Assembly (NCBI GenBank): GCA_950295325.1
Contig: OX485805.1
Span: forward strand, 25,223,501-25,287,500
Direction of reading: 5' to 3'
Source: Polytrichum commune
Taxonomy: Eukaryota > Streptophyta > Polytrichopsida > Polytrichales > Polytrichaceae
DNA: 64,000 bases
Within the stretch, counting starts at the first letter, position 1, and each line of letters starts with the position of its first letter. The notes beneath the pieces are model-generated. The model did no database searches and had not been told where the DNA came from. It worked only from the letters and a program-made list of their open reading frames with translations. The translations under genes were made by a program, and so were the position numbers. Positions 33,885-45,009 of the stretch are shown piece after piece.

Positions 33885-34900
33885 GCCACGTAAGGGGAAC
33901 GCGTGGCCTTTGGGCGCGGGGTGATGGGACGTCTAGGTCGGGGCGTTTGAGAGGGAGTGGATGCAACGTTTTGGGTTTAGGGTTTCGTGCATTCGCCCTT
34001 GCCCTTTTTGCTTTCACCCTTTCACCCTTTCCTCCTTTCGCTCCTTTCCTCCTCCTGCATTCCTTTGTTGCTCGCCCTTGCTCCTCGCCCTTGCTGGTCC
34101 TCCTTCTCCTCCTTCTCCTCCTCCTCATTCTCCTTCTCCTTCATTCTCATCCTCAATCTCCTTCTCCTTCATTCTCCTCCTCAATCTCCTTCTACTTGAT
34201 GTTTCTCCTCATTCTCCTCCTCCTTCTACTTGTTGTTTCTCATCCTTCTCCTCTTACTTGCTGTTTCTCCTCTTTCTCCTTCTTGCTCTTGATTTGTTGC
34301 TTTGTGTCTTAGTTCCATAAGAGCACCAGGAGCTCTAGCCAGGTGTTTTTTTCTTTCCTTCACTCCAAGATGTGCTGTTCCAGGTGCTTATTAGGTGATT
34401 TCAGTGTATGTTTTGATGCACAAGAGGAGGATTGTAAAGGTGCAAGCTATGTAGATGGTTTAGGGTTTCTAAGATAATGTATGTGAAGAAATCTGAGTAT
34501 GTTTGTGAAGAAATTGAGTAGTTTTTTGCTTGCAGTCTCATTAGGACATAATTGGAGTAGTTTCAGTTGTTGCAAGGGTTTTAGGGTTGGAGTAGTTTTA
34601 GTTGTTTCAGATTGCTCTTCCCTTCATATTGTAATTGTCTTCACTTCACTTCACTTCACTTTGTCCAAGTTCTAAGAAGTTTTGCTTTGTTCACTTCAAT
34701 CTGATGTCAATGTTGAATCCAGTTCAATCTTTGTAGTAGGGGTTTTTTTGTGGGTTTGATGCATTTTAGGAGCAACACAAAGGTTAGTTGATTCTTGAAT
34801 GTGCACATTGCATTAGCAGAGGTTTCTAACTTCAATTTTATTGTTAATTTGCAGTCTCTCCTAGCTACAGCTGTGGTTTAGGAGCAAACATTGTACAAAG
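33885..34900 (+). promoter_or_regulatory. Unit 2 promoter and untranslated leader
   Basis: A short GC-rich stretch (33890-33960) is followed by a long CT-rich tract (about 34015-34290, CTCCTTCTC repeats) and an untranslated exon ending at the strong donor ACAAAG|GTAAGTG at 34900/34901. A (CTTCA)n run is at 34633-34660. The organisation mirrors unit 1. Confidence 0.55.
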
Positions 34901-35982
34901 GTAAGTGTTTCCTACAACATTGCAATTCTGAAATGATACATTCTTCTTAGTTTGGAGTGTAGAATCTGCTATTGCAATGCAACACCTCATACATTCTAAT
35001 TTGGAGTGCAAATCCATGTTGCATTCCAAGTTAAGATGAACATTGCACATGAATGGAATGCACAGACAAAGTTCTTCCGAAAATTTCGGAACAATATCCA
35101 AAAACACATTAACAATAATTGTACAAAGTAATTAAATTCACAGTAATTAAAGAATGGTCTGAACTTTACGGATGCGCGTCCGTAAACTTCAGGGAACCCT
35201 GGGAATAAGCATCGCAAATTGTGTGAAAACATTAATAATAATTGTGAGAAGTAATTAAATTCACAGTAATTACAAAATGGACTGAAGTTTACGGACGCGC
35301 GTCCGTAAACTTCAGGGATCCCTGGGAATAAGCATCGCAAATTGTGTGAACACATTAACAATAATTGTGCAAAGTAATTAAAATCACAGTAATGCCTGAA
35401 GTTTACGGACGCGCGTCCGTAAACTTCAGGGAACCCTGGGAATAAGCATCGCAAATTGTAGAGATATTTAAAAATAACTATTTAAAAACTTGAGATATAC
35501 AAATACACTTGAGATATATAAATACACTTGAAATATACTTGAAATATAATACATGATACATGTGCAGAGTTTACGGACGCGCGTCCGTAAACTAGGCAGA
35601 GAAGACATGAGAATCTCATAACATAATATATGTCATGGGTTTTCAAAATAAATTCTACAAAATATACAAGTTCTACAAGACAAAACAAACTTATTTTCCA
35701 AAAATTTACGGACGCACGTCCGTAAAAAGGGCTACCTAAGAATAAAAAACCTATTATATTCCAAAATATTGAAACAGACACTTTTGGATGATATATCCGC
35801 ATGAGTTTACGGACGCGTGTCCGTAAACTCTGCCCATATATCGTGTAAGATTTCTTTTCATAAAATATCTCAAGATTACGGACATGTACTATAGGGTGCG
35901 CATAGGTTTACGACCGCGCGTTCGTAAAATAGGCTCTGCATCCCTTGACCTTAATATTGATTTATATATTCCACATTTGCAG
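34901..35982 (+). other. Unit 2 leader intron
   Basis: A 1,082-bp GT-AG intron. Its acceptor CATTTGCAG directly abuts the ATG at 35983. It contains the type-2 palindrome cluster. Confidence 0.65.
35165..35928. repeat. Type-2 palindrome cluster in unit 2 leader intron
   Basis: Sites start at 35165, 35288, 35402, 35570, 35705, 35806 and 35907; the last is decayed. Arms are TTTACGGACG and CGTCCGTAAA around a 2-bp centre, usually CG. The first three lie in ~115-123 bp tandem repeats, and two of them extend to perfect palindromes of 34 bp (35282-35315) and 36 bp (35395-35430). A half site is near 35875. Confidence 0.95.
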
Positions 35983-37272
35983 ATGGAATCTACAAAAAGA
36001 TCAGCTATTGATATATTCGCAGAGCTTCTCCATCCTCCGCTTCCAGACGCCATCAAAGATATCAGCCACAACGACCATTACAAGCCACGCGATGACATTG
36101 TAGATAACTGGACAGTTATTGTAGAAAAAGATGAAAATGACATATTTGTCCTTAGATTTGCTTATCAAATTAAAGCAGATATAGATGAATCCGAGAAGTG
36201 GATCAAGGTTAAAACTTGGACAGTAGAGTGTGGGGTAGCCCAAGGTGATTATGTTGTCATTGACCTTGAAAAGAAAAATGATAGGATCACATTTATTTTG
36301 CACGAGTTGTACCATCCGTTCAACAAAAATGAATGTGAGAATGCCAACCCAGATGCGTCTTGCTTCAATCTACAGAATGAATTCCAAGACTATGCATGCA
36401 ATGCGCCCTGGACGGGTAAACGGCTTGGACGTCTTTTGAACAATGTGACAAGAATAAATGTGGCATTACTCGAAGCCAAGAAAGAAAATGAGAAAAAAAA
36501 ACCAGTTCCTGAACGACCTAAACGTGTTCCTAAACACGTGCCAGAAGCCTCCAGACCCTCACAGAGTGGAGCATCAAGATGGAGCAAGCAGGCCAGTAAA
36601 CGCTCCCACTCACAGATGGAGTCATCTGGGCTAACAGAGGGTCTAGATGTGAGTTCTACTCTTACAGTCGCCCCACTTCTCAAGAAAGGACAACGCCCGG
36701 ACGCCGAACTATCCACAAAGATTTTCCAAGAGTTCGACGAGAAGACAAAGGGCTGCTGGCCGCTTGGCAGATATTTCACGTTTGATGTGGATGTCTACAA
36801 ATGCCACAAGGGCACGGAGAGTATGAATACTCGTGCCAAATAAGAGAGCGGGGTGTGGTGGCAAATGAATAACATTATGAACAACCCCAAGTTTGATAGG
36901 CAAACGATATGTGTGACACCAAAGGATCATGTGGTTGAAGTCACAATGCAAAATTGGCCAATTCTCAAAGATGGAGAGTTCTACATAGTCGACGGCCAAC
37001 ATAGCGTGATGGCTGCAAAAACTCTCCTCGAGGACGATGAGTGGAAGAGCCCTTTGAAAGAGACAATCCGATACTGGAAGGCATTCGTCGTCCATTCCAA
37101 AGACTCGAACCAGCTCATCACAATATCTGTCTTCATGAACCAAGGGAATAAAGTGAGGCAGTTCGAGGCTTCATGGGCTGCCAACATCGTGGCTGGAAGG
37201 ACCTTGTGGGTGGAGTACGATTGTCCCCCAAAAGAAAGGGAGAATGCAGTCATCAAGAATCCCAAATGGCAT
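35983..37272 (+). pseudogene. Unit 2 exon 1: ParB/Srx-like domain, one in-frame stop
   Basis: A 430-codon exon from the ATG after the leader intron to the phase-0 donor TGGCAT|GTATGT. The N-terminal region parallels unit 1 (GDYVVIDLE), followed by a Ser/Lys/Pro linker and then YIVDGQHSVMAAK at residues ~335-347, the same DGQHS signature as unit 1. Further conserved runs are MNQGNKVRQFEASW and PPKERENAVIKNPKW. A TAA at 36841-36843 breaks the frame upstream of the signature. Protein similarity to unit 1 is clear but moderate, and base composition is much less GC-rich, so the duplication is old. Confidence 0.7.
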
Positions 37273-37289
37273 GTATGTCTCTGTATAAT

Positions 37290-37311
37290 TTTACGGACGC
37301 GCGTCCGTAAA
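37290..37311. repeat. Type-2 palindrome in unit 2 intron 1
   Basis: A perfect 22-bp site in the 113-bp intron 37273-37385. Unit 1 has seven type-1 sites in the equivalent intron. Confidence 0.95.
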
Positions 37312-37385
37312 CCTCTTCCTTCTTCCCATTCTTTAATTCCTTCAATTTAAACTCTGCTGACTTCTTGAAATGCATGGCTTTGCAG

Positions 37386-38704
37386 ACATTCAGCAATGCC
37401 ATCTTGATAAAGTTCTCCAGCATTGACATTAAGACGAGCGGCATGAAGACGGTGCAAGAGCTGAAGGGGGAACTTAAGCTCATCACTGCCACAGAAGAGA
37501 CATGGGCAATTTGGTTGCGCCTATTCGATGCCCACAACAACGGAGACCTTATCAACCCGGATGCTGAAAACACGTACAAGATCGACTCGAAGGTTAAAGT
37601 GCCACCTATCCTGAGAGAGTTATTTCGTCCCCTCCAAGGATTGCTCGACTCCGAGCTTTACAGAGCGGCACAACACATCCTGTTGGAGACTCCCAGGAGG
37701 ACACTGCCCTACCCCAAAATCTTCCTAAAGAGGCCGAAGCACATGAAGCCTTCTACGTACCACATTAAGGAATGGTGCGAATATAGGAAGAAGAAGACCA
37801 TGGCTATAAGGGAGATTAGCAAGATGTTGCCCTCCCACAACCTCACTAATACAGATGGTGAGATAATGTGGAAAAACTGGAGGACGCTCAAGGAGGAATA
37901 CCACATCAATGGGGTCTCCATGCGATCATTGATAAGAGGCGCATCTCCCTTCCTAGCCCAAAGATCTAGGAGGAACGAGAAGAAAGGGTCTATCGACGAA
38001 AGAGAGACAGCGTTGTACGTGCATTTTCTTGACAGAAAAAAAAAAGCAAAATTCGGAGGGGTAGCAAGATTCTGCACAGTGACATCGGCCTTGAAGTTTG
38101 GCACATGGGACACCCATGCTTCAAGAGCCTCTGTGAGAGATGACCCCCGGGGTTGTTCGTTCGCAATCTTTGATTTCCGTGCATTTCCCGGATCTTGGAG
38201 ACAAAACGTTGGCGGGACCGCTTTCTATGACAACTTCTTCAAGGCCTTCAAGAGCTATCGGTCGCCTGCCCTCTTCGAGCCAAATGTGTGGCTCTGGATT
38301 GTAGATCAAGAGAGGTCCGCATCGATCGTCCAGCTGTACACATCGACGACGAACCTCCAATACGATCTTTACCACAGCACATACATCCCCGCGAAGACGG
38401 AAGGGATCAGTGTTATTGAAGAGGCAAGAGGAGTGCAGCAGGCCGGGCTGTGGCACTTTATTTCTTGACACACAAGTCTTCACCAAGTGGGCGGATGCCT
38501 ATCAAAGCGCAGAACGTGTTCAAGAAAGTATACTCGTTGCCACCACCACACCCCAAGGAGCTTGTCGCGGAGACTATGTATGCAATCTACCCGGCGTACG
38601 AGCTCCGAATGGATTTTTATATTGGAGTCTTGAAGGCTGTGACTGTGATGAGTGAAACAGTTTACAACGTCTTCGGAGGCACCAAATTTGTTTATGCGGC
38701 ATTG
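37386..38704 (+). pseudogene. Unit 2 exon 2: conserved middle region with a frameshift
   Basis: Entered at GGCTTTGCAG and left at GCATTG|GTAAGT. The length, 1,319 bases, is one short of a multiple of three. The frame runs to a TGA at 38466-38468 and resumes in another frame (ALYFLTHK..., matching LCLYFVYK in unit 1), placing a one-base indel near 38410-38450. Conserved blocks are those listed for unit 1 exon 2. The domain is unrecognised. Confidence 0.75.
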
Positions 38705-38750
38705 GTAAGTACTTGTATGCACCTCTTTCCATGCTCCATGTGAATTGAAA

Positions 38751-38820
38751 TTTACGGCCGCGCGTCCGTAACATTGTCCACCATATATGCAGTGCAAATT
38801 TACGGCCGCGCGTCCGTAAA
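38751..38820. repeat. Two type-2 palindromes in unit 2 intron 2
   Basis: Sites at about 38751-38772 and 38799-38820, both with left arm TTTACGGCCG (one shared change) and the usual right arm; the first has lost an A at its end. The intron is 38705-38901. Confidence 0.9.
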
Positions 38821-38901
38821 TTACACTGCTTCATGTTTATATTTGTCCTGATACTTGCTCGCAACAATGGAATGACTAGAATTTTCCTTGTTTTGGTGCA
38901 G

Positions 38902-40344
38902 ATGCTTGGGTTGCAGGTAAATTCGTTTGTGGAGGCTCGCGACATGGATGAGGCGAATACTCATAGGGTTCTTGCCTCCAAAATGGATATCGAAGACATC
39001 ATCGATGTCCTTACCCCCCATCCTGTGGTGCCTCTTGCCTCAAGAGAAGAGGGAACTCCTGCGACGGAGTGGGACAGTGACGGAGACCAAGAGCCCGTGT
39101 CCCCAAGAGAGCAGCCCGCTAGACAAGATCACGTACCCGGCCTTGTTCGTGATCCTGTTCATCCTCATCAATTTGTCTTGGGCGAAGACCGCATGGATAC
39201 AGAGGAGGCGCATGAAGACTTCACTCCAATAAGGGTCCATCCTACCCCTATTCCCTCTCCCTTTGGGACTCCTACTTCTCGAGTTGGGTTTCCTTCCACT
39301 GCGGGTCCATCGCGTGTTGCTGGGCTTATAGCAGAGAAAGATGTGGACGTTGCGACAGAAGTCGGATGCACAACCTCATCTGGAGGAGGCTCTGAACAGG
39401 CAGAGCTACCACCTATGGAGGGTAGAGATGTGATAGAGTTGATTTTGAGGCCGGATATCGCCTCATACCGTGAGAGTCGTCGACAGAGGAAGAAGACTCC
39501 TTACAACGAGTACCCTGAAGGCGCCGTCTTGGAACTCTCTGATGAAGACGAGGATGAGGTTAGGATGTACAATGCCCTCTCTGCGTTGCCTTCTGAACCT
39601 GGCAAGGTGAAGAAAGAGCCGATGTCTGTGGCCGAATTGGACGAGAAACTGGAGAAGAGAATGAAGGAAGAGCTTGACCAACGGCTTCGAGAAGCTAACG
39701 AGGAGCACGCCAAAAAGATGGCCGCCATCCAAGCTGAGATGGAGGAGGCTAGGTTGGAGTCTGCTCGAAGGCACGCCGATCTCATGGCTCAAAATCAACA
39801 ATTCTTGGCCCAGAGCCAACAATTTATGAGCCTCATGCAGAGCTTGCAAGCAAGACCCCCAGTAATGTATGCAGCTCCCGAAGCCGGCATGTCGATGCCT
39901 CCCACTCTCATGCGGCCTCCGTCTAGTAGCCATACGGTGTACATACCAGAGCATGCTTATCCAGCCCCCGCCTTGTATGTCCCGCCCTCTCCCCAGGTTG
40001 CTGCCACCCCAGAGCCCTCCTCTCATACGGTACGAGAGGAGGAGAGACCTGCACGTTATACGGCAGGTGCTCACGAGAAAGGCACCATTGAAGACAACAC
40101 AACCATTGGCAGCCAAGAAGATGAAACTATGCGGGGCAGCCAAGAAGATGAAGCTATGCGGGGCAGCCAAGACGCCACAGATGAAGATCAACCTTATGTC
40201 GACACCCAGGGGTCGCAAGCGGCTGGAGGCGCCTTGGTGGTGGAGGATAGCTTGCACAATTATGCGGACGCGCGTCCGGAACGTGTGCCCACGATGGGGC
40301 CTGGTGAGCCAGGCACTGCTGGTGAGGGCCTCGCCGCTGAAGAT
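38902..40344 (+). CDS. Unit 2 exon 3: acidic, coiled-coil, Pro-rich region
   Basis: A 481-codon phase-0 exon from acceptor TTGGTGCAG to donor GAAGAT|GTAATC, open throughout. It starts MLGLQVNSFVEARDMDEAN. It contains a DEDEDE patch, a strong coiled-coil candidate (LDEKLEKRMKEELDQRLREA onward), a Gln-rich segment (QNQQFLAQSQQF) and a Pro/Ser-rich tail with short GSQEDE repeats. It corresponds to unit 1 exon 3 in position, phase and composition rather than detailed sequence. One type-2 palindrome derivative is read in frame near the end (ADARPE). Confidence 0.7.
40261..40282. repeat. Type-2 palindrome derivative inside coding exon 3 of unit 2
   Basis: The core GCGGACGCGCGTCCG is kept while both ends are changed. 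In this frame a canonical site would end in TAA; here that codon is GAA. Confidence 0.85.
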
Positions 40345-40372
40345 GTAATCCACCTTTGAGCTTGCCTCCCAC

Positions 40373-40394
40373 GTTACGGACGCGCGTCCGAAAC
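40373..40394. repeat. Type-2 palindrome in unit 2 intron 3
   Basis: A near-perfect site (outer bases changed), 29 bases after the donor of intron 40345-40684, the same place as the single type-1 site in unit 1 intron 3. Confidence 0.9.
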
Positions 40395-40684
40395 TTCCTT
40401 GTCTGCCAACTTCGTGGCGTGTGTATATTGTCGAGTTCGATGCTCGACTTCGCCCGGCGGGTGGATGCAATTTTGCTAGCATAGATTCAATTAGTTTTAG
40501 AGGAGACCTTTTGTGACAATGTAAATTATTCGCGAAATGTATTAAACCAAGCACATTAATACAAATTTTTTGAACTGGGTATTCGTATTCTTTTTGCCTT
40601 ATATTTGTTTGTTGAGTTTGTGCATGCTTGTCAATTGGTTTTCATGGGTAGTACCATTCACCTAGATAGTATTTTCCATCACAG

Positions 40685-41452
40685 GGTCCGTCGGAGATAT
40701 GTCGCAACCCCGCTGAAAGACCAAGCCGGCCCATGAGGAAACCGTTCATAATATTTGACCTCAATGGGGTGCTTTGTCATTCCATGCATATCTCCAATAG
40801 TGCATCGAAGGGTCCCTTCCGTAGTCCACAAGACATGGATTACGGCGGGCAGTTCGATACTCTCATTAACAAGAAGGTTGTACGGGCCCGGCCGGGGTTG
40901 AGGTGCTTCCTTCGTGATGTCCTTGGCTTGGCCCATGTCATCATCTGGAGCTCTATGCTCATGGACAACACGAAGGCCATCGTCGGTTTCCTTTTCCGAG
41001 AACTCACAATGCCATGCTTGCTTCTCGGTCAAGAACACTGCAATGACCTTTATGACCGTAGCGGCAACATTGTACCCAAGGTCGGAGGAGGCCGAGGGCC
41101 TCAATTCCTAAAGGTATTGAGGAAGAACCTTTGGGTGGGCGTCCCTATGTTGGAGGGGGTGCCCCACGGTTGTTGGCCCACCCCAGAGAACACGCTCCTC
41201 ATTGACGACAGCCCGGCAAAGAGTATTCTCAATCCCCCGGGCAGTTGCATATTCCCGGATCCTTGGGAGAGTGATAGAAATGACAACTTTCTAGAGAATG
41301 AACTAGGACCCTACATTAGGAGGCTTGCCTATCACCCCGGAAGTGTCCCGGATTTTGTCCTCTCCAACCCCATTGGCAATAGGCCTCTAGGCCCAAGAGA
41401 TGAGGAATTTAGGAGGTTGTACGGCTATGCCAAACTCAATAAATTAATATGA
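40685..41452 (+). CDS. Unit 2 exon 4: FCP1-like HAD phosphatase domain
   Basis: A phase-0 exon of 255 codons plus TGA, entered at CCATCACAG. HAD motifs: FIIFDLNGVLC (GAC at 40757), HVIIWSSM, PQFLKVLRKNLW and LLIDDSPAKS. It ends AKLNKLI. Motif I again has Asn in place of the second Asp. It joins in frame to exon 3, so the predicted protein fuses an N-terminal ParB-like part to a C-terminal HAD part, as in unit 1. No stop or frameshift falls within this exon; the broken parts are exons 1 and 2. Confidence 0.75.
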   Translation, partial: GPSEICRNPAERPSRPMRKPFIIFDLNGVLCHSMHISNSASKGPFRSPQDMDYGGQFDTLINKKVVRARPGLRCFLRDVLGLAHVIIWSSMLMDNTKAIVGFLFRELTMPCLLLGQEHCNDLYDRSGNIVPKVGGGRGPQFLKVLRKNLWVGVPMLEGVPHGCWPTPENTLLIDDSPAKSILNPPGSCIFPDPWESDRNDNFLENELGPYIRRLAYHPGSVPDFVLSNPIGNRPLGPRDEEFRRLYGYAKLNKLI

Positions 41453-41843
41453 GAACTGATTTTTGGGTTTGTACTTGGACTCTCCATGTTTATATCTAAC
41501 ATTTCTCCCCCTATTTTGTAAATGTATTTTTGTGTCTTAGTTGCCTCACCAAGCATCCCAAAGTCTCGTCGATGGCATGTGTGCATCTAAACCGGGCCCT
41601 AGCTCCCCTTCCATTGGTGTGACCGACATTTCAATGCCTTCACTATTTCAATTTTCAGCCGTTGATGCCGCCTCTGTTGTTGATTACTCCAAAGACTCGG
41701 GGTTTGAAGACGGAGTTGTCGATAGCCCTCCTCCAAAGGTTGCAAAACTCAATTACGCTCCATCTCCATCTCCATCTCCCCTCCGCAATGAGAAGCACGT
41801 TCGAAACCCGCGGTCGATCAGACGCCTTTGTATGGATGAACCC

Positions 41844-44100
41844 TGTGAGCCCAAAAGGGTGCCCACATTTAGTCTTAGACCCTTGAAACGTTAGTTGATG
41901 CACTTTGAAGTAGCATGTTACTTCACAAAAATATAAAAAGAGTGAAATGTTAGTCTTAGAAGTACCATGTTGTAAGAGGCTAGGATGTGAGTTGTTATTG
42001 TGTTTTTACCTTCGGAAGGATTTGAATGAATGAGGATAGGTAAGGAGAACTTGGATTGAGTAGTTAGTGAGTAGGCTAGTACAAATGGATGGAGACAACC
42101 AAAGTGACTCAAGAGGCAAGTGCTTTCGAATTGGGATGAATGGAGGATCACATGGAGCGCACAAGTGGACCACCTCATCATGGCCACTTAATGGGGAAGG
42201 CCCAAGGAAGAATGCAAGGTGGAGGATAAGCAAATTCTCAAAGCACCAATCAAATCACGAGTTAAGCATCGTGGTTTGAATTAAGTGGTGAGCGACGATT
42301 TGGAAAAGTAAGGGGAGAAAGTTATGGCGGCGGAAAGCGAAGGAGGCTAAGTTTGGGTTGAAGCATCCCAAGTTTGGTAAAGTGTGGTAGATAGAAAGCC
42401 AAGGCTAGTTAAATGTTCGAATTAGGATCCTTGTTGATCATTTGAGGGAGGAAGGCTTAGAAGATAGGATTGGCGCCTACTAAGTAGGAGGAAATCTCAA
42501 GGGCTTATCGTGAGCCTTGAGGGTGCTCACCCCCTCAAGCTTACTATATAATCCCTCATTCTTCCCTCACTCATCCTCTCTTTCCTTTGTGCTCCAAGGC
42601 ACCCCACGAGTTATAAGTGTGGGTGTGGGAAGCCATATTGGAGCACATGTGTGTGCTTAGTTTTTAGTTTGAGAGCCAAGGCTTGTTAGCCTTGAAGAGG
42701 GCTTGACCTCTTGGTAGAATTAGTGTTGACGTGAAGGATTTTAAAGTTAATTCATGATTCCAATTTGTGGTACTTAAAGTTCATGTTTTGAATACACGTG
42801 GTTGCAAGTTCCATGTTTAAGAGTTGAGCACTTGATGTTGTGATGAGTGCAAAAATATACTTGTGTGGATTAGTTAGTCTTAGTGAAGTTAGGAAATTCT
42901 CTCTCCCCCTCTCCTCTCTAGGATTTTAGGATTTTAGGATTAGAGAAGAATTGTGTGATTAGAAAGGGGTTGTTAGTAGAATTAGGGAAATTAGGTAGGA
43001 AGATTAGTTAAGGGCTTGAATAATTAGTGAGGTAGTTGGGGATTACAACTACAAAGTTGTGGGTTCATGAAGGAGCTGGGTTTATGAAGGAGCTGGGTTT
43101 GTTTAGTTAGAAAGTAAAGAGCTGGGTTTATGAAGGACCTGGGTTTGTTTAGTTAGAAGCTAAGGAGCTGGGTTCATGAAGGAGCTGGGTTTGTTTAGTT
43201 AGAAAGTAAAGAGCTGGGTTTATGAAGGACCTGGGTTTGTTTAGTTAGAAGCTAAGGAGCTGGGTTCATGAAGGAGCTGGGTTTATGAAGGAGCTGGGTT
43301 TGTTTAGTTAGAAGCCAAGAAGCTGGGTTTATGAAGGAGCTGGGTTTATGAAGGAGCTAGGTTTATGTAATTAGAAAGTAAAGAGATGGGTTCATGAAGG
43401 AGCTTAGTAGATAGCCTACCTAATTAGCTCATAGACAAGTAGTTAGTTACATTATGCTAGTTAGTGTTATGTGTGGCTTTCACAAGTAAATGTATTTGAG
43501 ATTGACTATAGAGAATAGTGTTTTTTTTAACACTTGCATCCTCTCTTTAAAAATAAACCACGTGCACAACTTAATGGAGAATGTGGAGCACTCTCGCGAT
43601 GGCAAGACAAAGGAAGCAAAGACCAAAGGTGCGAGGGAGAGATTGACATAAGTCACATAAGTATTTCTTAATACTTAAAGGCTTATGTACGGTATGGAGA
43701 CACCAAGTGAGACCTTTTATAGTAGCGATACGGAATACACAAGTGATAGTTCAAGTGGTAGTATAGAGTCAACGGCACGGACTCCATTTAGGAGAGGAAT
43801 ATCCTTAAGGGCTTGTGTAGCTAAAGCAGCCGGATGGACGTTAGAAGCAAACAAAGACAAAATAGCACCCGAGCATAAGGAGGTTAAAATAACATAGTTG
43901 ACTTGTGCATTCTCCACATACGTATTGAAATCGTACATTGAGTTGTTAAAAGTGAAATTCCAGTTAAATCCAAGACCACTTGAAGGGTGAACCTTGCACT
44001 ATGGACTCATCCAAGTCCAAATCCAATACCGCGGAGGAATGTGAGCCCAAACCCACTACTCGGACTACGGACGCTTAAGGGTGGGGGGTTTGGCCTCACA
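41844..44100 (+). repeat. TE3 5' LTR (2,257 bp)
   Basis: Contains a tandem repeat at about 43065-43410 built from GGAGCTGGGTTTATGAA and TTTAGTTAGAAGCTAAG segments. It is longer than the 3' LTR, which lacks several repeat copies and the stretch after them. Confidence 0.93.
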
Positions 44101-45009
44101 TAATTGGTGCGTCCGCCGGGAGCGAAGCGGAAGGTAATTACAAGACTTGGAGGCGACTAGGAGACTTGGAGGCAACTAGGAAAAATTGGAGACACAAACT
44201 TGAGAGAAGGGAAGGAGCACCCGAAACTCGGTAAGTATTCTCTCTTTGGGTTACATTTGAATTCATTGTATTTCAACTATTCCTTGGAATGAATTGCATT
44301 GTTAATTACGCAAATTCATTTTTGAGGAAGGAGCGCGGCGAAGGTACGTCCTCAACCTTTTTGGGGATTTGCTAAGAACTTAAAAGGAACCTATAACCGA
44401 GTAGCTCATTAAAACATTAGAGGGTAAATTCACCTTAGGACATTGAACTTTGACACTCACCTCGGGGTGAGTCTCAAAGTTTTGGGAGTTGTCATTTCAT
44501 GCTCTAGATTAAATTAATATTTCACAAAGTTTATGGTGTTGTTACATTGAGTCACGATTGAGGGGAGTGCTAACTCACAGGGGGGTGCGATTGCTCAAGG
44601 TATGTTTATTTCTTCAAAGTGAACTCATTAACTAATTAAGGAATGCCTTTTGTACTCGTGATTGTTGTTATCCGTTGTAGAGGGTAATTCCCGAATTGTG
44701 GATGGTGTGAGAAGTTGAAGGGTGAAGCCTCGACTTTTAACATAATCTACTCGGAAGGTCACCCCCTCAGAATCGGTATTGTGGTGAGTGTTAATTTGCG
44801 GGAAGGTGCGGAGGTGATGCTCCGACTTAACCAAAAAATTAACATGAACATGCCTATCCCCTATTGGGATTCTTTCACCTAAGTGGGCTTGCAGGTTCTT
44901 TTCCTCACCTCCTAAAAAAATTATAACCACACCAAGACAAGTGAAAATATTAAGAGGGGAATTGCTAGGATTATGTGTGGTCAAGTGAGGGTCGATCGAT
45001 TCTTATGGA
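44101..45009 (+). other. TE3 primer site and untranslated leader
   Basis: A TGG-initiated primer-site candidate (TGGTGCGTCCGCCGGGAG) begins four bases after the LTR; I could not assign the tRNA with confidence. The ~900-bp leader to the gag start shows no gene. Confidence 0.6.

Noticed and set aside
33862-34320. Arg- or Ser/Leu-rich open frames
   Set aside because: Low-complexity translation of the CT-rich leader tract of unit 2.
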